Part shown: positions 48,285-58,772 of the stretch, one piece after another
How the letters are laid out: every line of letters begins with the position of its first letter
Position numbering within the stretch: position 1 is the first letter of the stretch
DNA from: Coccinella septempunctata
Taxonomy: Eukaryota > Arthropoda > Insecta > Coleoptera > Coccinellidae
Length of the DNA stretch: 64,000 nt
Assembly: GCF_907165205.1 (NCBI RefSeq)
Contig: NC_058189.1
Span: 18,908,001-18,972,000 of the forward strand
Reading direction: 5' to 3'
The notes under the pieces: generated by a model
What the model was told of the DNA's origin: nothing
The model's database searches: none
The model's input: only the letters and a program-made list of their open reading frames with translations
Made by a program: the position numbers and the translations under genes

Positions 48285-48355
48285 CATTTTACAAGAGATG
48301 TAGATGCTGGAGTACCCCAAGGATCAGTACTTGCTCCTTGGGCCACTGTTCAACA
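48285..48355 (+). mobile_element. Jockey-A RT fragment
   Basis: Encodes AGVPQGSVLAP, the RT motif, on the plus strand, then is interrupted by the hAT remnant. The family resumes at 49322. Confidence 0.65.
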
Positions 48356-49321
48356 TAGGCTGACCACATTATCCAATGTTCAATGCGGACGCACCTGATC
48401 TATATATACAGGGCGAGTCTTTGAATCGTAAAAATATTTCAGCCGTGGATTCTTTAGATCCAAAGAAACACTTTTTTCCTGTACCATTTTTTCCGATTCA
48501 GCCCTGATAAGAAGATATAGACTTTTTAGGTTTTCATAATGAGCTGTGCCACCCCAGGAAAAGCAAAATTACCTTCAGAATAAGTAAATGAATCAGTGAC
48601 CTCTGTGGATCTTTCAGAAAGAGTAGCATTCGGTCAAAAGTACCCAAGTTTTCGAATTTCACAAATATCTTTTATTTTTGAACTTCAAATTACTCGAAAA
48701 CTATATTCCGAAATTCATTTCATTCGATAAAACCGTTTGTGAGAACTAGAAATAACATTTTTTCATATTTTTCAACGACCTGTACCTTTTGAACCGAGCC
48801 GATTCGGCAAAAACGGTAAAGGAAAAAAGTGTTTCTTTTGACCTCAAGAATCTACTGTGAAATATTTGTACGAGTCTAAGACTCACTCTGTATATGATTC
48901 CAGCTACACAGTTTCCTACAACGTATGGCGATAAAAAAAATCTATTTATTGAAAATAGAGGAATAATTGAAGTTCATTACAACACAAAAACGAAAATTTA
49001 ATAATATCAATATAATGGCTGTGCATTACACTGTGGAATGAGAAGAGGGCTTCAGGCGTTGCTAGAGAAGCTTCTTCATTCCCAAAATTTGAATGTCTCA
49101 AATATTTGGTCAGGGAGCTGCTGCATTAAACAATTTTTTATGTTCGTAGCTAGAAATATGCCGTACAATATTTTTCTTCCTCCAAATGCAATCTGAATTG
49201 ACCCAAACACTTCGTACAGTGGACTGCAGAATCAAATTTTGGGTTTTAAAAATGGAAATTCTTTCGATCTCCCATAAATTTGCACTTTCTTTTTTTTTAA
49301 TATCCATCTCAAATAATCTTG
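48356..49321 (-). mobile_element. hAT element remnant, one terminus left
   Basis: Starts TAGGCTGACC, the same terminus as the complete copy at 53706, and contains the related internal sequence and transposase finger (minus strand, about 49020-49318, ..IVRHISSYEHKK..). The other terminus is missing, so a deletion has fused it to Jockey-A at 49322. Confidence 0.65.
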
Positions 49322-49415
49322 GGGTTTCGCGGCATAGAGCCATATCAAAAGAATTCAGACCACTGAAAACAAGCTGCTACCATGTGCAATAGATGCACCT
49401 TGGTTTAGGGAAGGC
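49322..49415 (+). mobile_element. Jockey-A RT C-terminal fragment
   Basis: GGGTTTCGCGGCATAGAGCC and the next ~70 bp match the complement of 10540-10612, coding for the GFAA..SHIKRIQ region up to DAPWF. Confidence 0.7.
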
Positions 49416-50040
49416 TGATCCAAACAATTTCATGGATCAGTTCCGACCTGATCCGGTCCAGAAAAATAACTAGTCCAAAGATCAGTTCCAGTCCAGTTTC
49501 TAGTCCGGACATATTCGATAACACCGATAACACACGGTGCCACGATAGAATAATTTGCTTTTTAGTATCGTGACTCGGTGTTGTTGAGGTCTTCTTCCAC
49601 ACCTTTCTGTGGAAACTTGCCATTGGCGTTGCCATTCGTACGATAATTATCGTTTTGATTTTATTTTGATAATTATTTACCCAGTACCTACCATTATTAG
49701 ATTTCAATTAAGCTTGAATGTCCGTAGATACTGAAATTTCAATGAATCTGTTTAATTATCGTCGTGCTTGTAGGCACCCTTTTTCACAAATTAATGTTTC
49801 ATTCTGTAACACAGATACCATAAAACTAAAATCTACAACTTTGTCGGCATTCTTTATAACAGTTACGGTTCTTTTTATGGGACGGCTTCTTTGGAAAGAG
49901 CAAAACGCAGATATCCCACAAGCTAGGGTGAGAAAAAAAAATCTCCTCCAAAAACTCGTTAAGTATGAACGAACGGACTGATGAGAAAAACGAGGGCTTT
50001 CGATCGAAACCATTATCGGAAAGATCCGTTGAGGTGCCAT
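49416..50040. repeat. Dispersed repeat shared with the H2B upstream region
   Basis: About 49680-49900 matches 55865-56190 (TGTTTCATTCTGTAAC, CAACTTTGTCGGCATTCT, TTTTATGGG.CGGCTTCTTT). No gene was recognised. From 49900 the GCAAAACGCAGATATCCCAC family begins. Confidence 0.6.
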
Positions 50041-50440
50041 GCTAGTGTAATATTTTTAACTTTTGATTATCTAATCTCGGTAACGGTAAGTAATAGAGAA
50101 AAACTAATTGTAGAATTGAAGAGAGCAAAACGCAGATATCCCACAAGCTAAGGTAAGAAATAATTTTTTCTTCTCTCAAAACTCGTAAAGTGTAAATGAA
50201 CAAAACGAGAGCTTTAGGATGACACCAATATTGGAAAGATCCGTTGAGGTGCCCTGCTGGTGTAATATTACACCAGCAGGGCACTTTGAATTGTCTATTG
50301 ATCATTGTATATAGTTGAGCAAAATAAACTAAGTGCTGAGCAAAACGAGGGCATAAAAATCGTTAAAGTTCTTTGAGGTGCTCTGCTAGTTTAATGCCGC
50401 ACAGCGAGCTGACTCTGGGGGTCGCGATCCGAACCGAAGG
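49900..50440. repeat. GCAAAACGCAGATATCCCAC repeat cluster, first pair
   Basis: Two units (from about 49900 and 50127) share GCAAAACGCAGATATCCCAC, AAAACTCGT.AAGT and GGAAAGATCCGTTGAGGTGC, ending near TGCTAGTGTAAT. Two more units lie at 52560-52960. At 50249-50284 two unit ends meet head to head in a perfect palindrome. Confidence 0.7.
50249..50284. repeat. Perfect 36-bp palindrome
   Basis: The left half GTGCCCTGCTGGTGTAAT is followed by its exact complement with no spacer. A version with two mismatches lies at 52653-52688. Confidence 0.95.
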
Positions 50441-52559
50441 GACTGGTACTCGTACCTGATTAACCCTTTTTTTAGATTCGATCGTAACCCGTGCGGGAGT
50501 GATCGAGTCGCCGATCTCGAAATGACCCAATCATTTCGATCATTCGGTCATATTCGAGTTCGACCCGCCTCCGTCTTCTGGATACGAACATTACTACAGA
50601 ATTCGACTGACTGACAACATTAAATGTCTATTTTCTCAATAGATTGTTTATTTGACAAAAGATGGCAACTTTCATTTTCGCCCTATAGATGGATTGGTTG
50701 TTTTGGCATTGGTTGTAGGGTGTATCGCGTATCGCTGGTTGTCTATTCAAGAATAGGTATTGTAGCCTGTCGTGTCGAGATCGAAAGATATCATTAAGCG
50801 GAATTGAAGAGAAACTTTTCGAAAGAAATAAAATTCTACTAATTTAATGATAACAGAAACCTCTTGATGTAGGACGACGCAATTTTTGGCTACATTCAGT
50901 CTGAAAATGCTGGACCATTTTAACGATCGAATTCTTTTGTTCGATTTCAAATATGAACTCGGTTGGATTTCTTCAACAGTCAAAACTCAGATTCTGTGTC
51001 TGTTTCGTATTAAAGCTTGACACAGGATATGAGATGAAAATTCCGTAGTTGTTATATCTTACATCTAGCTCGAAACTTTGACGATATTTCTTCATTTCGG
51101 TTTCTTTTATGCGTGACCAATCTGTTTAAATATGATAAACAATAGATATCTTAGATTATGTATATAACACACATGATAGCAAAAAAAATTTCATGTGATT
51201 AGAAAATTTATATACTCACTAAAAATGAAATGATATTACCAAAAAGGGATAATAATAATACGTTATAATATTGAAGATTCATTCAAATCGTCATTGAATA
51301 TCGAATGCATTCACATCATAATTGAACAAGTAACATTGTACGGAGCAACTGAAATTCAATTTTCAAGAATTCCAATGCAATATCTATGAACGAAAACGTG
51401 TCTGACAGAAAAAGGCAGCCACCTTCATGGCACACTAATCTAACAAAAAAATGCAATTTTTAAATTCAGAGAAAAAATTCGTATTTTGAAAATTGCCAGA
51501 ATGGAGGTAAGCATCGGAATACCTGCGAAAAATATTCTAACTCTAAGTGCCTCATTATGAAGAAAGCACATGCCGACAAGATCCTTATTAATCTTATTGG
51601 CTAATTTTGGATAATTTATCACCTGCAATACAAACCAGACTAGGTAGGTGAAAGCACACAGGCACAAGCTGTACCTGCACGGACAAACCCTCTTGAGCTC
51701 ATTATTAAGTGTCAATGATGATAATCTTTGTATTCAACATTTTACTTTAAGACGCATTTTGACAATGAAAATCTGTAACTACTGAGAACCCATTCATTCT
51801 ATTCTCAACGATTTATTTAGATGCTCGGCCAGAATCACGATAAATTGAATGAATGAAAAAAAATTTCATGTCTACCATTATGAATAAGCTTCAAGACAAA
51901 ATTTTTCTTTACGTTAATAATTCTTAATATATATGAAAATAGCCCAAGAAACTCGAAATATACATGTCACATTTGCCGATAGTAAACCTCGCCACTAAAC
52001 CATTATAGATAGAATTTATAATTTCAAAGATTCAAAATTCCCAAAAATATTCCAGCCGGTTCAAAATATTTTTTAGGTTTCATAAAAATGTACCTATAGC
52101 TATAGCTATAGGTACATTAAGACCATTTCTTACACAACTACTCTGAAAATAAATCTCAAACATCTGGCAAAATAGAAAAATATTGCCACTGAGCGGGTTT
52201 GTAAAAACCCAAACGAAGTTTCAGCACCATCCCTTTTTTATGATTTTTGCCGAACATTCCAGTTGACGAATTTTGGCACCATCTGGAAGACATTTTGGGA
52301 AAAAAATTTTCGGTCCTTGCATCACAGATACAGATGAAGATCAGTTGCATCGTTATCTTCGACCTGTGAACTGATCTTCCGAGCCCTATTTTTTCGTTCG
52401 ACGTTTTTGAAGTGATTTTTTTTTATTCTCGCTCTACTGAACCGTGCTTGTGTCATTGGAACTATATTGACTGTTAATATTTACACTGACATTCTGGTAG
52501 TGATAAGTTTGGAAGTGGTGGACAAATTATTTATTAATTTTTTTTTCTGCAAAAATTTC
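50441..52559. other. No gene recognised
   Basis: About 2.1 kb of mixed AT-rich DNA. A 32-bp perfect palindrome (AATGTACCTATAGCTA and complement) is at 52087-52118. A 91-codon hydrophobic frame on the minus strand (51440-51715) lacks support as an exon. Confidence 0.5.
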
Positions 52560-52960
52560 TCCTCCAAAAACTCGTAAAGTATAAATGAGCAAAACGAACG
52601 GGCTGATGAGCAAAACTTTCGATCGAAACCAATATCGGAAAGATCCGTTAAGGTGCCATGCTAGTGTAATATTACACCAGCAGGGCACGTAACGGTAAGT
52701 GGTAGAGAAAAACTAATTGCAGAATTGAGAGGAGCAAAACGCAGATATCCCACAAGCTGAGGTAAGAAAAAAAAAATTTTTTCTTCTCTGAAAACTCGTA
52801 AGGTGTAAATGAACAAAACGAACGGACTGGTGAGCAAAACGATAAACTAAGTTCTGAGCAAAACGAGGGCATAAAAATCGTAATATGTAGTTCTTTGAGG
52901 TGCTCTGCTAGTGTAATGCCGCTCAGCGAGCTGACTCTGGGGGTCGCGATCCGATTATTT
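52560..52960. repeat. GCAAAACGCAGATATCCCAC repeat cluster, second pair
   Basis: Near copies of 49900-50440, including CAGCGAGCTGACTCTGGGGG at 52925, also found at 50403. The intervening 50.5-52.5 kb is not duplicated. Confidence 0.7.
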
Positions 52961-53089
52961 AACCCTCAACTCCGGTCAAAATGGATCGTATCGTAACTAT
53001 CGTATCGTATGTTTCTCTGTTTTCGCGGGACGAAGTAGTCTTCTTATTTCCGCCGTCTTGTATAGTCTCTCTTTGTTTGTATCGCTTTA

Positions 53090-53350
53090 CTTCTGTTCAT
53101 TCCATTATTTCTCTCATAATCAGTGGATTATTGTGTATTTTCATTTTTTCTTCCAGTTTTTCGTTCATTTTTTGTAGGTGCTCTTTGATTGTGGGATATT
53201 CTATATCTTTGTGGAGTTGTTCATTCGTGTGATACCACGGTGCGTTTAGTGTCAGCCTTATCGATATGTTTTGAACTCTCCGAAGTGTTCTCATGTTCCT
53301 TTCTGTTGTGTTCTTCCAGCTTGTGGCTGCGTATGTCATCGGTCGAAGTA
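53090..53350 (-). mobile_element. Second Jockey-type element, ORF2 C-terminus
   Basis: The minus strand encodes PMTYAATSWKN..., ..LRRVQNISIRL, and APWYHTNEQLHKDI, the usual end of a Jockey-type ORF2, of a family distinct from Jockey-A. The upstream RT part lies at 54823-55215; a Helitron and a hAT element are inserted between. Confidence 0.75.
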
Positions 53351-53690
53351 TCTAATATATAAAATTCTCGTGTCATAGTTTCCGTTACCATACTCCTCCG
53401 AAACGGCTTGACCGATTTTGATGAAATTTTTTGTGCTTATCCGGTATCTATGAGAATCGGCCAACATCTATTTTTCATCCCCCTAAATTTTTTATTTCAT
53501 TTTTTGGACAAAATTTTTAATCTCTATTTTTTTATGATACAACATACAAAAATACATACAATCCTCAATTTTCACCCTTCTACGATCAACCCTTATTTTT
53601 TAATAGCCATTTTAGTAATTTAATAATTTTTTTTTAGAAATTACTAGGAAATTATTTATATGGCAAAACAACGTTTGCCGGGTCAGCTAG
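53351..53690 (+). mobile_element. Non-autonomous Helitron
   Basis: Starts TCTAATATATAAAATTCTCG and ends CAGCTAG, with a 6-bp hairpin (GGCAAA..TTTGCC, 53662-53679) about 11 bp before the end. It is inserted between A and T. These are the Helitron rules: 5' TC, 3' CTRR with a subterminal hairpin, no target duplication. 340 bp without coding capacity. Confidence 0.75.
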
Positions 53691-53705
53691 TTGTATTATA
53701 TATCT

Positions 53706-54822
53706 TAGGCTGACCTAAGTTCAATGACGGACGGACCTGGTTAATGTGTATATATTTATATAAAGGGCGAGTCATTGAATCGTAAAAATATTTTACAGTA
53801 GATTATTGAGGTCAAAACATGTACCATTTTTCCGATTTAGCCTTGATAAAAAGATTGACATCGGGTTTCATAAAACTTTGATTGTCCGATCAACGATTTG
53901 ATAGTCACTCGATCACTCAACCGAAATCACTGAGACCTTTCATTTCTTAATATAGCAATTGAGAATAATTAAATGGATGTATGAACATCATAATTCGATG
54001 CGGGAATAATATTCTGATGATAATCATGACTGAATTATCGATAGAAAACAAATTGACGTCTATTCGTTCATCAAGCGTTGATTCCCTGATCAAGCTTTAT
54101 GAAACCCGGGGATAGATTTTAAAAGAGTTGCATGCGGTCAAAGTAGGTACCCAATTTTTCGAATTTCATAGATAATTTTTATTTATGAACGCCAAATTAC
54201 TCGAAATTCATTTCATTCGGTAAAACCGTTTGTGAGAACTGAAAATAATATTTTTTCATGTTTTTCAACAACCTCACCCTGTATATGCCTCCAGCTACTC
54301 AGCTTTCTACCCCGTATAGTGTTAAATAAAAATGATTTATTGGAAACAGAAGAATAATACAAGTGTATCACAACACAAAAACGAAAATATAATAATCTTA
54401 ATACAATGGTTGTGCATTACACTGTGGAATGAGAACAGGTCTTCAGGCTTTGCTAGAGAAGTTTCTTCACCCCCAAAATTTGAATGTCTGAAATATTTGG
54501 TCAGGGAGGAAGACGCTGCTGCATTAATCATATTTTTATGTTTGTAACTTGAAACATGCCGTATAATATACCTTCTTTCTCCAAATACAATGCCGAATTG
54601 AACCTTCGTACATTGGACCATTGGATCAAGTTTTGTTTTTTTAAGGAATGGAAATTCTTTTGAAAGATTTTTGCACTTAATTTCTTTATTATCCATCTCA
54701 AATTAATGATCTTGAGAAAAATACTGAATTAAATTCAAGATTTTGACGGACGTTTTCCAGTGACGGACTTCTTGGACGATTGACGGACTGTCCATCACAA
54801 TGACGGACGTCTGGTCACCCTA
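53706..54822 (-). mobile_element. hAT transposon, complete ends, decayed
   Basis: Terminal inverted repeats TAGGCTGACC / TAGGGTGACC are flanked by an exact 8-bp duplication, ATATATCT, at 53698-53705 and 54823-54830, as hAT elements make. The transposase start survives on the minus strand (54337-54696). It sits next to the Helitron, in a Jockey-type RT gene. Confidence 0.82.
54337..54696 (-). pseudogene. hAT transposase N-terminal finger fragment
   Basis: 119 codons starting MDNKEIKCKNLSKEFPF, then FGERRYIIRHVSSYKHKNMINAAA, the His-rich half of a BED-like DNA-binding finger, then SLTKYFRHSNF and a short stretch VMHNH. The first Cys pair is disturbed and the catalytic domain is absent. The minus orientation agrees with the enclosing element. 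Confidence 0.6.
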
Positions 54823-55215
54823 ATATATCTTCATTTTGTTTGTTTTATCTAGTTTGCTCTTTCTGTTCAGTAATGGGTACATGAAACCTTTGATTGTTCT
54901 TGCTTTAACTTCGACGTTCCTGACGTGTTTGTTGAAATTCAATTTTTCGTCTAGGGTTATTCCTAGGTAGTTCACGCTTCTGGTCCATGGAATTGGTACA
55001 TTGTTTATTTTTACGTTATTCGAGGGTCCTCTTGTAGTAGAAAATGATTCCGGATTTGCTCTGATTTTCCATTTGCTCATCCATTCCTCTATCCTGTGGC
55101 AATGTTTCTGCAGTTCCTTCTCTATTTTAGAGGTTACTCTTGAGCTAGTCAATATAGCCGTGTCATCTGCGTATGATGTAATGATTGCGTTCTCGAATTG
55201 AGACGTTTTTGTTTA
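54823..55215 (-). mobile_element. Second Jockey-type element, RT fragment
   Basis: The minus strand encodes YADDTAI near 55170, then ..WMSKWKIRANP.. and VNYLGITLDEKLNF, and ends at ..KMKIY where the hAT element was inserted. It continues at 53350 after the insertions. Confidence 0.78.
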
Positions 55216-55333
55216 ATGTCAGATAGTGTTAGACCGAAGGAAATCAACTTACATACAGCGGAGCATTTTCCCGACCAAATCTAAGGAAAATAGCAACAGA
55301 CCAGTTACTAATTATCAGGATGTACTAATTAGT

Positions 55334-55349
55334 GGTTCTGAAAAGAACC
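55334..55349 (-). promoter_or_regulatory. Histone 3' stem-loop of H2B
   Basis: Minus strand GGTTCTTTTCAGAACC, the same sequence as the H3 stem-loop, 31 nt past the stop. Confidence 0.93.
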
Positions 55350-55380
55350 TATTGGGTTAGAACGTATGTGGTGTTCCACC

Positions 55381-55752
55381 TCATTTTGAACTAGTGTACT
55401 TGGTGACTGCTTTGGTACCTTCGCTGACTGCGTGCTTAGCCAGCTCGCCAGGTAAGAGAAGCCGTACCGCAGTCTGAATTTCCCTGCTGGTAATCGTAGA
55501 ACGTTTATTGTAGTGAGCCAGTCTGCTCGCTTCAGCAGCGATACGTTCGAAGATATCATTCACGAAACTGTTCATGATACTCATAGCTTTGCTAGAAATA
55601 CCGGTATCGGGATGCACTTGTTTCAATACCTTGTAAATGTAGATGGCGTAACTTTCCTTCCTCTTCCGTTTCTTCTTCTTATCAGTCTTGGAAATATTTT
55701 TCTGGGCCTTGCCCGCCTTTTTAGACGCTTTTCCGCTAGTTTTCGGAGGCAT
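55381..55752 (-). CDS. H2B: Histone H2B
   Basis: The gene encodes a 123-residue core histone that dimerises with H2A. The N-terminal tail is Lys-rich (MPPKTSGKASKKAGKAQK), followed by the KKRKRKESY stretch and the fold through YKVLKQVHPDTGISSKAM to the C-terminal helix ending TKYTSSK, with the ubiquitinated-Lys context AVTKYTS. The ATG at 55752 gives the normal length. An in-frame ATG 90 nt upstream directly abuts the TATA-like TATATAAC (55844-55851) and would precede transcription. It is intronless with a stem-loop. It lies on the same strand as H2A and H1, unlike the divergent H2A-H2B pair of many insects. Only one H2B is in the window. Confidence 0.96.
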   Translation of the reverse strand: MPPKTSGKASKKAGKAQKNISKTDKKKKRKRKESYAIYIYKVLKQVHPDTGISSKAMSIMNSFVNDIFERIAAEASRLAHYNKRSTITSREIQTAVRLLLPGELAKHAVSEGTKAVTKYTSSK

Positions 55753-56780
55753 CGTAATGTGGAAAAATTTTATCGAAAATATGGTCCTCTTACCGACACA
55801 AAATATGAGATAGGAAAATCTCACATTTTTGGCTCCGCCCATGAGTTATATACATTTTTTATATTTGATAATTTTTTATTCAGTACCTACCATTTGAAAA
55901 TTCGAGTAACCTAAAATGTCCGTAAATATTAAAATTTTAATGAATCTTTTTTAAAATGATATTCAATTAACAGATTTCTGCAGAATACAGAGTATTTTCT
56001 GAGAATTCAGTAATAACAGTACCTAATATAAACTGGACCTGTACTTAATTACCCTCGTGCTTATAGGCACCCTTTTCACAAATGTTTCATTCTGTAACAG
56101 AGATGCCATAAATCTAAAATATACAACTTTGTCGGCATTCTCTATAAGTTACGTTTCTTTTTATGGGGCGGCTTCTTTCAGAGCGGTCAATCTTTGCTTC
56201 TTTCAAGCCCCCTGCCGAATATCTGGAATATAGTTGGGGTTTATTGATTCTTAACACATGATAATTGTTATTTTTCATATTCAGTTTCTTCATAACTAAA
56301 CAAACAGAAATTATGAATAAGTTGAAATTTCCAAAATGACCTTCATAAATATCAAAATGCAATTAAAATTAGCTTAACCCAAATGTTTTGTCCTGTCATT
56401 TGTAAACATGCTTCGGAGTTGGTTTATAGTACCACGGTCTCTAGAAATTTTATGAATGCAAAAATCCGGAAACCACCCCAGTTCAATATTCCAACAATTT
56501 TGGCTTTTCCAAACTAGTTGGTTTATAAGTACCAAGGTTTCTAGAAATCTTATAAAAGCAAAAAGTTTCATTTTTGGTTTCATTTGTAAGTTGAGACTCA
56601 ACGATTAGTGTATGTGTTACTTCACAGTAAAGGTGCTTGAAATTTTTTTACTTTTTTTCATAACTTCGCCAGTTCAATAGTTCCAGTAGAGTTGAGTCGA
56701 TACGTGAAACAGGTACCTTGTACCGTGAACAATGCTATCAGGATATACCTTCGAGCGCGTGTTTCGATCTTTCTGCTAAG
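55753..56780. repeat. H2B upstream region and dispersed repeats
   Basis: The first ~100 bp hold the H2B promoter (TATA-like at 55844-55851 on the minus strand). 55865-56190 matches 49680-49900. 56510-56590 resembles 20735-20810 (GGTTTATAAGTACCAAGGTT..). No other gene was recognised. Confidence 0.55.
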
Positions 56781-57090
56781 ATGTCGAATAAGAGAAGCCC
56801 GATACGGCTTTATTTTTCTATCGTAGACCTTGAAAAAATAATGTGTTCCTGCGACATCTGTAAACAACAACTGTCTTACAAACATTCAGTGTCCAATTTA
56901 AAAAACATTTCAAGCGAAAACCTGCCTTTGTGGATATTTTTCCCAGAAATTCAAGCGATGAAAATAATCCTTCTACCAGTGCTTCGAAACGTCCATTACC
57001 CAGTGATGAGGATAATGAGAAAAATAAGGATACTTCCGAAGAACCTAGTTCTAAAATAACTAAATTGGACGGTGTTGTGATTGTAAATAC
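56781..57090 (+). pseudogene. BED zinc-finger hAT transposase N-terminus
   Basis: From the ATG the frame has YFSIVD, CDICKQQLSY and SVSNLK, the BED-finger pattern (CxxC then the SNLKxH helix). In the A run near 56900 a one-base loss shifts the frame. In the next frame the protein resumes through KHF and a Ser/Asp/Glu-rich linker to about 57090. BED fingers give hAT transposases their DNA specificity. No catalytic part follows. Confidence 0.68.
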
Positions 57091-57172
57091 CTAGTGATAA
57101 TAATTAACCGAAAAAAAAAGTTCAAGATGAAATCGTCACTTTTCTACATGAAAAAATTACAGGACAAGAAGC

Positions 57173-57275
57173 AGTTAAGGGTTTTTAGTGGGTCTCGAGC
57201 TCAAGAGAGTGAGAATCCCCAGAGGGTGGTTCGTCTGACTTGCAGATTTTCCCCCTGCTACACAAAAAAAAAGAA
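57173..57275 (+). mobile_element. Jockey-A 3' UTR and poly-A, plus strand
   Basis: AGCAGTTAAGGGTTTTTAGT to CCCCCTGCTACAC plus poly-A, about 100 bp, shorter inside than the copy at 46150-46268. Confidence 0.85.
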
Positions 57276-57655
57276 TTCCGTGCATTTGCCTATAAACCTT
57301 TCATCTTTTAGTCTGTTTTCTTCTCACACACTATATTGCTGGGATTTATGTGTTTATCCTCTATTGGATATCACTTTATTCGATTTTCAATAAGTTTCTG
57401 TTAGTATATTAAAATCTTTTTAATTGATCTCTTGGTCTCCTTCGGTAAATTCGCATTCTCCTTTTGTCTTCATTTGGGTCGTAGTTCACTAGTCTGCTGA
57501 GTTCTTGATTCGGATGGTTTTTCGCTGTTTCGAATAATTTCTCTGCTTTTTTGTTCATGAATTCCGTTATGGTTTCCCATTTTAGGTCCCTATAAATCTG
57601 TCTATTCATGACAAACCAAGGTGCATCTATTGCACATGGTAGCAGCTTGTTTTGA
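57276..57655 (-). mobile_element. Jockey-A ORF2 C-terminus and UTR, minus strand
   Basis: Reads on the minus strand from DAPWFVMNRQIYRDL to a stop at 57409, followed by 3' UTR to about 57276 that matches 7979-8130. The last ~100 bp of the same 3' UTR lies inverted beside it (57173-57275), so the end of the element has been flipped. Confidence 0.78.
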
Positions 57656-58053
57656 TTTTAATGGTCAATTAGTCAAATAACGAGTTCAATTTCGAAAGAA
57701 CTGAACTTAAACTCGTAATGAAACGTAGTTTTTCAATTGCGATGACTATGTTGAGTACCTCGGAAAAGATATTAAATTTCTGCCGTATATTAATTTTCAT
57801 GATTTTTTGATCAAGATCGCTATCATTCGATAGCTAGAGTGAAATTCTGAATATTCTGCACCTGAAATTATTCGGCTAAATTCCTGACCGTCAAGTGATT
57901 TTCAGAATTCGGGACTTATGTGATAGCATTTTCAAAAATATTTACATTTTCCGAAAAAAATTACCTACCGTGTTCGATGGAAACATCTTTTCTGACATCG
58001 TTTCTCTAGCGAGTGAAAATCTATAAAAGTAATATTTGATAGAAAATTGTAGA

Positions 58054-58069
58054 GGCCCTGAAAAGGGCC
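58054..58069 (-). promoter_or_regulatory. Histone 3' stem-loop of H1 (copy B)
   Basis: Same GGCCCTTTTCAGGGCC on the minus strand as in copy A. Confidence 0.93.
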
Positions 58070-58106
58070 GGTTTAAAATGTTTATCCTTCCAAAATTATA
58101 TACGTT

Positions 58107-58772
58107 TTACTTTTTCTTTTTGGGAGACGTTACTTTCTTCGGAGCCGTTACTGATTTGACCGTTTTTGGTTTCGGTGCTTTGGGCTTCTTCGTCGGCGAT
58201 TTGATTGCCTTCTTAGCTTTCGAGGGAGATTTCGTTAATTTTGGCTTCTTTTTTTCTGTAGCAATTGCCGCTCTCTTTTTCGACTTACTCACTGTAGTTG
58301 TAGACCTGGCAGGGGATTTGTTCTTCTTCTCGGCTGCCGTTGTAGATGACGCATTCTTATTTGCTCCATCGGCCGACTTGACCAATTTTTTCGTAACCTT
58401 CTTCGACGCGTTTGTTGTAGATCCGCCAGCGGCCAATTTGAAAGAACCAGACGCTCCTTTTCCTTTGGTCTGAATCAGGGAACCGGACTGTACAGCGGAC
58501 TTCAGATATTTTCTTATGAACGGTGCAAGTTTTTCAGAATCGACCTTGTAATTCGAACCGATGTATTTCTTGATAGCTTGCAACGAGGACCCGCTCCTTT
58601 CTTTCAATCCTTTGATGGCACTGTTAACCATATCGGAAGTTGGAGGATGGCTGGGTTTGACATGTTTAGACTTTGCTGAGGTTTTTTTCTCGGCTTTTTT
58701 AAGCGTCTTACCAACAGCACTAGCAGGCGTAGTTGCCTGTCGCACTTCAGACTCGGAGGTTGATAATGACAT
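58107..58772 (-). CDS. H1: Linker histone H1 (copy B)
   Basis: Encodes the same 221-residue H1 as copy A without a single amino-acid difference: winged-helix domain at residues 39-114 and a Lys-rich C-terminal tail. The start is the ATG at 58772; the longer frame would need a GTG. The upstream side differs from copy A by isolated bases (for example near 58786 and 58919). H2B lies 2.4 kb beyond its 3' end, so this copy joins H1 to the H2A/H2B part of the unit. Confidence 0.96.
   Translation of the reverse strand: MSLSTSESEVRQATTPASAVGKTLKKAEKKTSAKSKHVKPSHPPTSDMVNSAIKGLKERSGSSLQAIKKYIGSNYKVDSEKLAPFIRKYLKSAVQSGSLIQTKGKGASGSFKLAAGGSTTNASKKVTKKLVKSADGANKNASSTTAAEKKNKSPARSTTTVSKSKKRAAIATEKKKPKLTKSPSKAKKAIKSPTKKPKAPKPKTVKSVTAPKKVTSPKKKK

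Noticed and set aside
50398..50600. tRNA-derived SINE in the GC-rich stretch
   Set aside because: I could not fold a tRNA cloverleaf or find clear A and B boxes.
51440..51715. Hydrophobic 91-codon frame that could be a receptor exon
   Set aside because: No start context, splice sites or recognisable family motif; AT-rich DNA readily gives hydrophobic frames.
53352..54828. CTAATATAT as a target duplication around a single 1.46-kb insertion
   Set aside because: The left word belongs to the Helitron's own 5' end. The exact 8-bp ATATATCT repeat at 53698 and 54823 explains the hAT borders better.
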